This document shows, one piece after another, positions 22,713-34,198 of a DNA stretch of 64,000 bases. The notes below the pieces were generated by a model. The model made no database searches and was not told the DNA's origin. It saw only the letters and a program-made list of their open reading frames with translations. The stretch is from Siphonodentalium dalli (taxonomy: Eukaryota > Mollusca > Scaphopoda > Gadilida > Siphonodentaliidae), in contig CP136063.1 in the NCBI GenBank assembly GCA_032622095.1, positions 66,665,897 to 66,729,896 of the forward strand. The letters are read 5' to 3'. Position 1 is the first letter of the stretch, and each line of letters opens with the position of its first letter. The translations under genes were made by a program, and so were the position numbers.

Positions 22713-25214
22713 AATGCTCATATCAACAAAATGAATTGGAAACAATACCTTCCCTATTTCAAAACATTTCCTTTGAAGTATACATGTAGTTAACCTTAGA
22801 ATTGTGGTGCTATTCACAAATCTGTTTGTAGAGAACTGGGAAACTTACTGATGATGAATTGTTTTGCCAGTTTACTTCTACTTCTTGGGCATTGGGCAAT
22901 GCATTCTTTCAGAATCCTCTATGCATTGCATCTCAATCAAAACTATCCCGGTGACAAACTTGCTCCAGAAGAATCAAACTTAATCATGCTTTCTACTCTC
23001 AGACATCCGTTGTTCGTGATGCTGAAGGATACTAGGTTTCATAGTCATCAATCATGATTGGTTAATTTGTGCTTTGATTGCTTATATTTATTGTTTTTTA
23101 ATCAGGTTAGTCATCACTAGTCCTTCCCACGAGATGGGCAATTGCTCTCATATTCATGCCGTTGGGTGTAAATAGTGGTAATCACTATCTGATTTATATG
23201 CTTTCAAATGTGGATAGCAATGAAGTAAACACTTCTCAATAATTGTCAGTGTTGTTTGGCTTTGTGAACTCAATTGTCAACAAATTAAAAACAAATATGG
23301 TAAAAGTTCTGAGTTTATGACGAAATTTCACAATGACTGTTTTTAGTGTATGTGTCCATCTCAAAGTATGTTGTGATCACCGATTCCCAGGTATTTTTCG
23401 TAAATTAATACTAATAGAACTCCTTATGAGAATGTAACCAGTTTAGTCCAATTTATATTTTCAATTCTAGCATTATCAACCAGTGAATTTAAGTGCTGAC
23501 ATGATTTGAATAATTTGCCAAGTGTGAACTAAATATGTGATAATATAAGGAATAATTTGTTACCCAAACAATCCTGCTCAAGGGAAGGACTGCATCACCG
23601 AACTCTTGGAATGAGCTTTTGAAACCTTTCATAAACTTCCAACCAACTTGACAGTATGACCTTTTCCAGATAGGTCTCCCTAAAAGTCTGCATAATGCTC
23701 ATAATTTGAGGCCAGTGGACATTGCTATGGAAAACAATGGATGCGAACTGGTTTTCGATTCAGAAAATACACATGTTAATTCATTGGCAAAAGAGTTGAA
23801 AGAAATGTCCAATGAAATTGCATCTTGTGTCAACCACTCACGCGGTCAAAGGGTTGTACGTGTTGACTAAAGGATGTATATTGTACAATATTTATGAATA
23901 TTGTATTGTGGAATTAATTGTAAACTTTTAGTGGGCCAACTCAATGCTACACTAATGATTGTTGTAATTTATTTTTTCGGCAATTATAATATGACAATTT
24001 GAACATTATATTAGTAGTAACATATTGGATCCTTAATTACCGATATACTATATGAAAGGTTTCAATGTAAATTCTAAGTGTTTCTTCTCATATATTTAAT
24101 TGGACTAATGCAAAAGAGTTTTGGTGAATTATCTACTTTTGTTTTTTTTAATCAGCTATTGTAATCAATTTGTTAGCTTTCAAAGCATTGTGTGAAAAAT
24201 CAAACCTGCTATAATCACAGCTCATTCTGTGACAACTGACAAATGTTAATGAAAGAAGAAACCAACTGTTGATTTGATTTCCAGGAATGTGTTAAGGAAC
24301 ATTATCTCAAGGAAATTATTTCAGAAATGTTTTCTATAGACCACTCTTTATTGCAGAAGTGTGAGCAACTGATTCTTCACGACTGTTCTGGAAAATTAAA
24401 ATGGATGTTCTGGATTTGAATTGTGTGATGGTTTTCATGCAAATTGACATAAAAAAGTTTAGATTATGTGTTCGTCCAAATGCTGGATAGAGATAGTCAC
24501 TGCATATCCGATGTAAAATGGACCTTGCAAGTTGTACTGGATTGTGTATAACGGCCATTTATCTGCTTGTTTTTCTGATTGAGTTCTGAATGATTTCTCA
24601 TATGTATGTGTTATTGTGAAATCATCATTGATTCTCTGCCTCATCTACTGATATAATTCCATGAAATGAGGCTGCCCTACAAATGAAGCTGCATATGTTA
24701 TCTGTTCTGATAAAGCTGTGATTTAAACAAATGTTAGTTTTTTATCGCAGATATTTGCGGTTAATTCACTTGCGACAATTGTGGTATAATGTGTAAACTA
24801 AACAAAACAAATCCTAATAAACCCAAATGAAGACTGATCTGTGTTCTATATTTGTTTCAGGGGGCTTTCATGGGGCTTCATGGGTAATAAGGTGCAATGA
24901 TCCATAGGCAGCTAGCTGCAAGGTTGTTGCTAGCTGAAAAAAGTGAGGATGTTGGGGAAATTTTCTTTTTTAATACTGATTAGAATAAGATGAACAAGTT
25001 GCAAAAATGAATTTCAGTGTTCTTGAACAAAAATGTATGGCGTAGCTATCTCAGAAGTCTACCGGTAATTATTATTTTTAATTCTCCGATGAGCACTTTT
25101 AAATATCCAATCAAAACTTGGGTCAAATTACAAAAATGCATTCTTGCTTGTGGGCTGATAGAATTTGCATTAAAAATGTGTTGAAATTTGACTCAAAATT
25201 TTGCAATGACAATC
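22713..25214. other. Intergenic stretch without recognisable gene
   Basis: No conserved coding segment, splice pattern or repeat family recognised. The short frames are not supported by anything else. Confidence 0.55.
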
Positions 25215-25600
25215 CAGTAAAACCTCTCCAAACCCAACATCCTTTGGACCAGCCCTTCTATTCGGTTTAGAGGGGGAGCATCTCACTTTGCCGATGGCTA
25301 TTGTTTCCGGGGGTACCTGCACGAGGTGGCAATAATCCCTTACTTCAATCAGTTGCCGCTTATAGTCTATTCCTCTTTTCTTTTGGTGTTTTAATGGTTT
25401 GTCCTCTCTTTTTGTAGGTTTTTAATGATTTGTCAATTTGGGAACGAGGGTTTTGGAACCTTTGGTGCTGATTCAATGTTGATGTCAGGAAATAATCTAT
25501 GTCATGTTTTATTTATTTATTGATTCAAAATAATTAATAAAATACATACAAGGATATAAAAAACATATAACAAATACACGAAAATACTTTAACAAAAAGC

Positions 25601-26036
25601 TCAATGGCGAACTAATTTAGCGATTGAATCTAAGTAATCTACAACGTCGATCTCGTTTTCCTTGAATATTCTCTTGAAATGTCTGAGACGCGTTGACCGC
25701 CCGATATTTTCTTCTCTGTGGTTGAACTCTGCCGCCACCAGTCTGTTGAAGTATCGTCGATTCTGTATATAGGCTTGTTCTTTTTTAATTTGGTCGATCA
25801 TGTCGAATATATTTGGTTTTGAAGCTGCTATATAACCTTGAAGTTTTCTGTGCCACCCTTCGACGTGGTTTGTGGTCCGGGGGCCGGTTGTATTATAGTG
25901 ATTCCACATGGTACGGCCTTCGTCACCTTCAACCCACTGCATAGTCACATAATCGGAAAACTTTGTCACGCGGTCGTCGATTGGGCGGTCTGTTGTTTCC
26001 ATATATTCTTCCCGTTCTTCTAGTACAAGGCATCAA
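25601..26036 (-). pseudogene. MULE-type transposase C-terminal fragment
   Basis: An open minus-strand frame of at least 133 residues, open upstream to about 26036, contains the block GPRTTNHVEGWHRKLQGYI. The T-N-x-x-E-G-W-H motif is typical of the C-terminal part of Mutator-like transposases that carry an N-terminal FLYWCH finger in invertebrates. It is followed by a basic region rich in Arg, Phe and Tyr and ends ...IAKLVRH-stop. The catalytic DDE part is missing, so this is an internally deleted relic. The FLYWCH exon lies just upstream on the same strand (26209-26424). Confidence 0.7.
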
Positions 26037-26208
26037 CCATAACCTGTTAAAAAGAAATAAAATTAGATTTGATGTCTATTTTTTGTATATAGATATATCA
26101 GTTAAATATTATTATAAATTAGAACGCTCTTTATTGTCTGGCGTTTTGTTTAGAGAAGAATGGATGCTCTTTATAAGAATTTGAAATAAGAAAATGCATG
26201 TGTCGTAC

Positions 26209-26424
26209 CTGGTCAGAATCGGCTAGATGGTTGTGTTGACTCATTGAAGAACTAACTATCTCGTTCTTTGTGTTGATGGTGGCACCACATCCATTCTTAC
26301 AACACACCCAGTGGACATTCTCGGATCGACGTAACTTGATGCGGAATTTGAAGTCGTTGAAGACCAGGTGTTTGCCTCCTTAATTGTTAGCGATGAAGAA
26401 TACATTTACTAGAGAACTTGCCAT
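26209..26424 (-). pseudogene. FLYWCH zinc-finger exon of the same relic, with in-frame stop
   Basis: Minus-strand reading from ATG at 26424: MASSLVNVFFIANN, stop (TAA, 26382-26380), GGKHLVFNDFKFRIKLRRS, ENVHWVCCKNGCGATI, then SMSQHNHLADSDQ and a good donor (CAG|GTACGA at 26208). W-x-C, the second Cys (KNGC) and H-N-H give the FLYWCH zinc-ligand pattern. The stop codon and the missing middle of the transposase mark a dead copy. FLYWCH fingers usually serve DNA binding by the transposase. Confidence 0.72.
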
Positions 26425-26769
26425 GATGAAGATAGAACATTGAATATGATCAACTTTGGAGAGACATGGGGGTTTTTATAGCTCAATACGATCGCTCAAT
26501 ACGAATAAAAGATTACTACTATTTCACTGAGTGAACATGAGAATCGCTCATCTGATGACGACTCATGTGAAACTCGTTTAGCGGCATGCTAAAACAACAT
26601 TGCAAACGGGAGCCGGAAAACTGTTATTTAATTAATACAGACTATAGGCGCGACGATCACACCTTGCCGGCGATATTTTTGCAGGCTCGTCGGCAAAGTG
26701 AGAACAAGAAAACCATAGTCAGAAATGGTAACGCCACCAAGATCGTATTATTAGCCATAAATATAAATC

Positions 26770-26835
26770 ATAATATAAAATATATTGGTTACATGAATGG
26801 ACCGCCTCAGAATTCCGTTAAGATAAGTAATTCTT
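26770..26835. repeat. Direct repeat, left copy (partner 28022-28086)
   Basis: ATATAAAATATATTGGTT, then GAATG, then CTCAGAATTCCGTTAA occur in the same order and orientation at about 28030-28080. The two copies bracket a 1.2-kb segment containing the foldback at 27214-27921. Confidence 0.75.
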
Positions 26836-27213
26836 CAAATTATTACAATGAACTACGGCTTATAAATTACTGCAGGTTTCTCATTCGCCACACCAGAATG
26901 CTTCTAAATGCGGATCAAAGCTAAGAGTGCGTGGCACAGCCATTGTTCATAGACATTTTACAGATAGCGAGAATGATGCATGCTGGGAACGAAAGCATCC
27001 ACAGCAAAGCCATGTGCTTACGGGGGCATGCGTTTATTATAGGGGATTTATGGTGGGCCTATAAAACTAATTATAACTTTGTTATCTGTCATAGTTTATG
27101 CGTGAAATTTTAAACATATATACCTGGACATCTACCCCTTCCAGAATGTTGAAAAACATTTTCAGTTGCTCATCGTATTTTTATAGACGAAATAGTCCGA
27201 AATTCCAGAAAAT

Positions 27214-27921
27214 TGCGCTAACTGCTCAATGTTTTAATGTGTTACAAAACGTCTGATAAAAATAGTTCTATCGGGAATATTCCCACCATTTTTTTTCAGA
27301 GAACATAGTGTAAATATAGTCCTATCGGGATATCGTAAAGGAGATTAATTAAACCCCTCAGACTGCCGAAACTGACGACATTAAATTCGCTTTTTCGTGT
27401 CCCGCGGAAATGAAACTTGTCTGTCCATTGATGACGTTATTTATTTGACATAGTATTTTTTTCTTCTGTTGTATTTGAACACTTGTTGCACGCGCAGGCT
27501 GCACGATCATAATAACTTCAACCGATAAGCGCCGACTGATACCCGCGCAACAGTTTGTCTCAAATAAATTGTTATCAAAACGCAGGTTTATGGCCGCGGA
27601 CATAAGCCGATTAAGTGTAATGTAATTTATCCATGAATTTGACTGAAAAATTGTGATTCTATCACCATTAGCCACGAAAATGGGACCTCTAAACAGGCAA
27701 GTTTGATTTTCGGCGGACACGAACAAGCGAATTTATTGTCGGCAGTTTCGGCAGTCTGAGGGTTAATTAATCCCGAATTAAACGGAACTACTTTACGATA
27801 GTCCGATAGGACTATGTTTACTCTATGCATGTTCTCTGAAAAAATAGTGTGAATATTCCCGATAGAACTCTTTTTATCAGACGTTGTGTAACACCTTAAA
27901 ACATTGAGCAGTTATAGCGCA
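27214..27921. mobile_element. Foldback element with >200-bp inverted arms
   Basis: The left arm (about 27214-27425) is the inverted copy of the right arm (about 27690-27921). Blocks include ACTGCTCAATGTTTTAA, GTTCTATCGGGAATATTC, CAGAGAACATAG, AGTCCTATCGG, CAGACTGCCGAAACTGAC and AAATTCGCTT. The ~264-bp middle is unpaired. The minus-strand frame over it is not supported as a gene. Confidence 0.8.
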
Positions 27922-28021
27922 AACCGAAATGTGTTGTCTTGCAAGATATCCCACCGCTTTAGCTAAATTTACCTTCCTACAATATCCATAAAGAGGATCA
28001 TATATTATATACCCACGGTTT

Positions 28022-28086
28022 TAATTATAGAATATAAAATATATTGGTTTCGCGAATGACCAACTCAGAATTCCGTTAAAATAACA
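28022..28086. repeat. Direct repeat, right copy (partner 26770-26835)
   Basis: Contains AGAATATAAAATATATTGG and ACTCAGAATTCCGTTAAAAT, matching the left copy. Confidence 0.75.
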
Positions 28087-28194
28087 ATAACAACCAGCAC
28101 CTATAACGAACCGTTTTACTGGACTTGGCCTACTGGTCGCGTAGTTCCGACTTTTAAATAAACGGAATTTCCAACTCTATAAATAAAAGCCCCA

Positions 28195-28275
28195 CAATGC
28201 ATTCGCCCTGTCCACCACGCAATATCAAAATCTCAGCAGCTAGATACACCACAGGTGGCGTAATAAATGCTCTTT
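28195..28275. repeat. Dispersed segment, copy 1 (partner 30493-30565)
   Basis: CATTCGCCCTGT, then a Cys-less AT-rich middle, CTAG-rich step and GGTGGCGTAATAA occur in the same order at about 30493-30565. The copy here is followed by ATGCTCTTTATT. Confidence 0.65.
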
Positions 28276-28334
28276 ATTATTTCCATATCAGGAATACAGT
28301 AACAAACAAGACAGCAGTAAAATAAATGGGGACA

Positions 28335-28590
28335 AAAAGTTAGTGTAATCATGTATGAAATTTCCAACTGTTAAAATTCTTTATAACAGTTGTGACTCCC
28401 ACCCCCTCAAAATACCTCCATCATTCGATCCCCGTCCCCATCATAATGGGGACAATAATTACTAGTTGGGATACCAGGCAATGGTAACCATGTATTTTAA
28501 CCTTTATGTTGTAGTGTAATAATGTATGAAATTTCCAACTACATGTGCATTAACTTTTTTTTACAAAAGTTGTGAATCATACACACTCAA
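28335..28590. repeat. Tandem duplication of ~170 bp
   Basis: TAGTGTAAT(C/A)ATGTATGAAA, TTTCCAACT, AAAGTTGTGA and CTCAAAAT recur in order at about 28341-28410 and 28511-28590. Confidence 0.7.
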
Positions 28591-29459
28591 AATCTAACTT
28601 CCACCCCCACCCCACTACACTGTCCCTTCCACTTAAAAACATTCTGGAGATCAAGTTGGCCACAGGTGTTCAGTTATTTTATACCATGACTCCCTATTGT
28701 ACTGTGTACAAACATGCTATATAATATATTTGTGCTGTACACCCTACTGTGTGTGTGTGAACAGGAGTCCGACCGTGGGTAACACGTTTCTACTGTGGGT
28801 AACACGTTTTAATGGCATTTCAATGGTTAAAGTTTATACCCATAGTAGAACTACATCCGAGTTGACCTTTCATTAACCTTCCATGACCTCGATCAAAATC
28901 ACTCTATTTTTAAAATGTAGCGCCTCGCGATGAAAACAATTTGATACTTTCAATTCAATTGAATATTATACTCACTAATGCGATAAAAACGAACAGTTAT
29001 TTCCGTGGAAATCACATCCAGATCAACAAATTGAACATATATTTCAAGAAATAGACGTAAAAAACTCGAACAACAAACGGTGGATTTCAAAATGACTTTC
29101 GTGGTTTCCTGTTCACTGTACGGCGGAGAAAAAAAAGTTCCCGCAATGTGTTATATTTATATTCATTAAATTCGTATTCCCATATATATATTCATGTTGT
29201 TTATTTATGGCGGTTTCATCATGATTACAGTTTATTGTGAATTGGCTACAATGATACCATATTCGTACAATTGAATGTTGACCTAATTCAATGTATCAAT
29301 ACGCCTGATCAGCTGTGATAGTGTACGTCGATGTACGGCCAAGTGTGGGGAACACAACGGGGATGATTGTGAATGGTGCGACAGAATCATCTTAATTTAA
29401 GTGGGTTTATTTCGATTTCATAGCAGTTGTTGCTCCTGTACCGGTCATGGTATAAACAA

Positions 29460-29601
29460 AATACACACGTAGTGTTTCTGAATACCAAATTTACACCACT
29501 CGTGGGATTGATGATTTACCACACTCGCTAAAGCTCGTGTGGTAAACCATCAATCCCACTCGTGGTGTAAATTTGGTATTCAGAAACACTACGTGTGTAT
29601 T
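29460..29601. repeat. 142-bp near-perfect palindrome
   Basis: Arms 29460-29524 and 29537-29601 (65 bp) pair with one mismatch around a 12-base centre. Arm blocks are AATACACACGTAGTGTTTCT, GAATACCAAATTTACACCAC and TCGTGGGATTGATG. Nothing in it codes. Confidence 0.93.
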
Positions 29602-29614
29602 CTATATATACCCC

Positions 29615-29690
29615 ACGTGTCTTGGACTGTTGCCAAATTCACAGTGCTCCATTAGAGGGCCTGCTTGGACTGTTGCCAAATTCACAATGT
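29615..29690. repeat. Short tandem duplication
   Basis: CTTGGACTGTTGCCAAATTC followed by ACA occurs twice, 45 bp apart. Confidence 0.8.
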
Positions 29691-30015
29691 TAACTGCAGA
29701 GAGGTTGTATGTTATTGGAGACGTTCTAATATGACAATAGGCTGGCCTAATTAACGAACCATGCACAGCTAAATACACACAAGCAACTTTTAATCTTCAA
29801 ATAGATACAATTGTCGGCCTCCAAAATTCAATATACTTTCTTATATACAAACAAACATTGAACTCATACCATTGTTTCACTTAACCAAAATAGCGAATTT
29901 CCCCAAAAGAACGCATATAGACTGCGCATGCAGAAAATAAAAGATGGCCGTTACTACAAAAAAAACAGACATGCGCACTCCAATTAAAATTACCCATAAT
30001 TCAGTTCACTACACC

Positions 30016-30498
30016 AGGGGCTCCCAACAGGTTATACAATGTTTTCAGGCTATCAGATTATTTATATTTTCGACTTTAAGTTTACAATTTGAGCCTGTCC
30101 TCACTCTATCGATACGATTTATCATAAACATATTATACACCAGTGGCGTTAACTTTACAACTTCGGCATCTACGTGATTATATCGGTACGATTCAGTAAG
30201 GTACAAACAATCTCCATAAAATACAGCAGGGGCTCCCAATAGGTTATTCCCATTTATTATGGGCTCCCAATAGGTTATACAATATTTTCAGGCTATCAGA
30301 TTATTTATATTTTCGACAACATATTATTACACCGGTGACTTTAAGTTTACAATTTGAGCCTGTCCTGACTCTATCGATAGGATTTATCATATTTTCATAA
30401 ACGTATTATACACCGCTGGCGTTAACTTTACAATTTCGGCATCTACGTGATTATATCGGTACGATTGAGTAAGGTACAAACAATCTCCAAGAATACAT
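30016..30498. repeat. Tandem duplication of ~245 bp
   Basis: Copy 1 (about 30016-30217) and copy 2 (about 30260-30498) share GGCTCCCAA(C/T)AGGTTATAC, TTTTCAGGCTATCAGATTAT, TTTGAGCCTGTCCT, GCGTTAACTTTACAA, CTACGTGATTATATCGGTAC and GTACAAACAATCTCCA. Copy 2 has two small insertions. Lengths are similar enough for a fairly recent event. Confidence 0.88.
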
Positions 30499-31559
30499 TC
30501 GCCCTGTACTCCATGCGATATAAAAAAAACCAAATGCTAGTAACACCACACTAGGTGGCGTAATAAGCCGGTTTAGAGAGGTGCTCGGTTTATAGAAAAA
30601 TCACACTACGATTGGACTTTTTTGACATTGATCATCACTAAGAGTTGTTGAAGCATGCACAACCAACTGATTATTGATTAATTTAACTTTATTTAAAAAA
30701 GTACCAAATAAAATATAAATAACAGATAAAATTCGGTATATAAGAATTCTAAACATGGTATATTAAGACATAATACATGGAAACCAGTAAATTTTACGGC
30801 GATTCGAAAATGTTGCTGACAATGTTAATGTAGCACATATATTGCAGTTTCATACTGTTGTATATGTGCAACAATTTAATTAGCTGTCTTTGTTTGGCGA
30901 ATTCTTTGAACCGGATTATAACAGCAGGTGTCCGATTAGATAACTGCTTATTTCACTCATTAAGTGATTTCAGAGAATAGAGCACTGACACTGTCTTTAC
31001 ATCAATCATCTTGCCGAGGTGCATGGACTCCTACTTTTACGACCACTGTCCAAACTATAATGAAGCTCACTAAAAGTACATGAGGGCAGTGTACGGTCAC
31101 CAATACAGGTTTAATCAACCTGTCACAATGAATGGGCCATCGTTTAATGTTGACCACAGATTTAAACTTCTAAAGGATCCCCAGTTTTCACCAAAGCCAA
31201 TAAGGGCTCGGCATCAAGTATGGCAAATCAACATGTGTGATGTGTGTTCGGTTGGTGTCGATTTCCGTGTTTGGATTTGGAGGTAGAAATTAATGTATTC
31301 GTTCACTTAATGGACTAGAAAAGCTGTCCGATGTTCGGAATAGAGTTTCCGGTTTACAGAGGTAATTTTAATCAGAATGCACTTTGGTGAATTCGGGACC
31401 GGACAAATTGTTCAATATGGAGAGGGATTCGGTTTGGAGAGGTTATACTGTATCAGTAATAACATTGAAACGTTTCCGAGTGAAAATTTGCAATACAGTA
31501 TTTAGGCTGCAATTATATGAACATCTATAGAAAGTTCTTCGCTTTATCAACACCTAAAA

Positions 31560-32260
31560 TGAAAGTGCCAATGAAACTTCAGCGATCAGATGAGGTATGT
31601 GGTCTGCAGGGTGTGCCAAAATAATTAGTCGTGCAAAAGAGTAAAATTCAAGATGGCTGCTGATGGCCATGTTTTTAATAAAAAATCGTTACAATTTGAT
31701 GGCTCCCATCCAGAGGTGATCCTAAACATGCCTGCAAAATTTCTAAATAATTCTCCAATAAATGCAGGCTGTTCCGATGGATTCAAATTTGAAATCCTGA
31801 TGCTTACGGCCATGTTTTTTTTACGAATTTCAGAAAAAAATTATGGCTCCCATGGAGAGGTAACCCTGAAGTTCCATATGAAGTTCAGTGATGATCAGTT
31901 AAGAGATGTGAACTGTAAGGTGTGCCAAAGGATTTAGTCATTCAAAGAGTAAAATCCAAGATGACTGATGGTGGCCATGTTTTTTAAGAAATTCAGAAAA
32001 ATTTGATGGCTCCCATCTAGTGGTCACCCTAAGGATCCAGAAGGTGGTTTGGGGAAGATCGGATGAGGGATGTGCTCTGTAGGGTGTGCCAAAGGATTTA
32101 GTCATGCAAAGAGTAAAATAAAATATGGCTGCCATGGCCATGTTTTTCATCGAAAAATAATTCAAATTCGATAGCTCTCATCTGGAGGTGATCCTAATCA
32201 TGCCTGTAAATTTACAAAACATTTCTTCTATATATGCAAGGGCTGCAGTCTGCGGATAGA
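31560..32260 (-). repeat. Diverged family-A monomers (A-prime), reverse orientation
   Basis: About three monomers with GGGTGTGCCAAA, ATTTAGTCATGCAAAGAG, AAGATGGCTGC, GGCCATGTTTTT and TGATGGCTCCCAT. This is the same subfamily as 17017-17445, on the opposite strand. Confidence 0.8.
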
Positions 32261-32298
32261 TTTCAATTAAATCTAAAATGTCTGCTGGCCGCCACGTT

Positions 32299-32753
32299 TT
32301 TAGCTCAACTCATTTGTAAGTTTGAGCTATTGCCATGGGTTGTCGTCTGTGTGTCCGTCAACAATTTCCTTTGGCGTGGGCTACAGGTCGTACCTTTGGT
32401 CTGATCTTTATGAAATTTGTCATGAATGTTGACATTGACATGTAGATGGGAACGAGTCATTTTGGGGTCATTCGGCCAAAAAACATGGCCGCTGGTGGCC
32501 ATCTTGGATTTCAAAATTATATCCATTGGCGCGGTCTACAGGTAGTACTATTCGTCTGATCATCATTAAATTTGTCATGGATGTTGATATTGACATGTAG
32601 ATGGGAACGAGTCATTTTGGGGTCGTTCCTGTCATTTTACTCTTTGCATGACTAAATCCTTTGGTGCGGGCTACAGGTCGTAGCTTTAGTCGGATCTTCA
32701 TGAAATTTGTCATGGATGTTAACAATGACATGTAGTCAGGAACGAGTCCTTTT
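32299..32753 (+). repeat. Family-A element, left end (interrupted by a large insertion)
   Basis: Begins with the left terminal hairpin TTAGCTCAACT...AAGTTTGAGCTATTGCC and the GTCGTCTGTGTGTCCGTC block, then family-A monomers. It stops at 32753 beside the 7.9-kb insertion. Family A resumes at about 41200. Confidence 0.85.
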
Positions 32754-33399
32754 GGTTACAGTCACGGTGTAGGAACTATTACATCGGAAGTCGTTCTATC
32801 GCCGGTTTGTGATGGTTCTTGACTGATTTGTGACAGTTCTTGCTGATCGAAATTATACATTTTCACGACTTTTTGACAGTCAGTAAAACGCAATTTTGAG
32901 GCATCTAGGTTATAATTCGATTACTGGTAGTTATTTTCAATCCCATCACAATCTGGGGCACCAAGGAGCGTGTTAATAATGAAACTTTCATTGTGCGAGT
33001 CATAACAACGACAAAAACCACGAATTTTGATAATTGTTTGGGTTCTCTCCTGATCGAGTCGGTTCTCTCCCCATTTAATCGTTCTATACAGGTGAAACTA
33101 TGACTAATATTTGCCACGGTACATGGTTCAAATTGCCAATTTTGTGAAAGTATACAAAGATAAACACAACAAACTATGCAGTAAGTTGAAATTTGCACCA
33201 CTTGTCATTAATTTCGATGAATTACACTGCCTTTCTATGCTTATTCAACAACCTGTGTTACGCCTATCAAAATTCACAATGTCGCCAGCTAGTTTGAAAA
33301 ATAACGCGTTTTGCAGGCCCAAAAATTTCATGAGTCAATAGCAGGTTAACAATAGTGAAATTTCATAGAGTTATCTGTCTTGTATTTTATTTCCTATTA

Positions 33400-33900
33400 T
33401 ATGTTTTGGAACTTCTGTATGTATGTATGTATGTTCTAGACTCGAAAAACTGCTCGACCGATCTGACTAAAATTTGGTGTGTAAGCCAACTTTGATCCGG
33501 GGAACAATATGGGCGGGTCCAAGTTCACGTGCGACCGCGTCCTTGACCTTGACCTAGCTCGAATATGCTCATATATATAGGCATGTTTCTGGACCTCGAC
33601 CGATCCCACTCAAATTTGGTAGCTGGGTCTACTTTGATCACGGGAACGATATGGGCAGGTCCAATTTCACTTGCGACTCACCGTGTCCTTGACTTCGCTC
33701 ATATAGGCATGTTTCTGGACCTCTACCGATCCGATTCAAATTTGGTATAATGTATATAGGCCTACTTTGATCCCGGGAACAATATGGGTGGGTCCAATTT
33801 CACGTGTGACCGTGTCCTTGACCTTGACAATATTCGATCATATAGGCATGTTTCCGGGCCGATCGAACAATAATTTGTCCAGGCGGAGACGATCACAAAT
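33400..33900 (+). repeat. Family-C tandem block (three ~135-150 bp units)
   Basis: After a (TATG)n lead, the order CGACCGAT(C), CAAATTTGGT, CTACTTTGATC, GGGAACAATATGGG, GGTCCAA(T/G)TTCACGTG and GTCCTTGACCTTGACC repeats three times with GGCATGTTTCTGGACCTC between units. Confidence 0.85.
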
Positions 33901-34198
33901 AAATCCCTAAATAGCCCGGACGAAGAGGGTGCACATCGGCTAGTGTTGTCTATTTTCGTAGACGTATTTTACTCAACAAAAAGCCAAACATAAGACGTTA
34001 AAAGTTCGTTTACAATGTTCTGATTACGCAGTTTATGAACTTTATGTCGGGCATCCGCTTGCTGGATGCTGATTATCTGTGTTAATTATAGAATTCTAGA
34101 ATATGCAGCTATTAAAGCATATACAAGCACGGTAACCTTTCACTCAATCATATTTTAGATTGACTATTGGGATCTCTGAATTTTTAATAGAAGATATA

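Larger units (their letters stand above)
25215..31450. mobile_element. Composite 6.2-kb transposon zone bounded by CAGTA(A/T)AACCTCTCCAAAC ends
   Basis: The left end CAGTAAAACCTCTCCAAACC (25215) and the right end, read inverted from 31450, CAGTATAACCTCTCCAAACC share about 20 bases, followed by weaker similarity around CGGTTTAGAGG. A third related tip (CGGTTTAGAGAGGTGCTCGG) lies at about 30567-30590. This suggests a pogo/Tigger-like TIR element, but I saw no TA target duplication or DDE transposase. The interior is a patchwork of other insertions listed below. Confidence 0.45.

Noticed and set aside
27358-27726. 122-residue minus-strand frame as a gene
   Set aside because: It covers the arms and middle of a foldback element and has no recognisable motif.
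31080-31286. 68-residue plus-strand frame as an exon of the unidentified gene
   Set aside because: No acceptor or donor fits and it lies inside the composite transposon zone.
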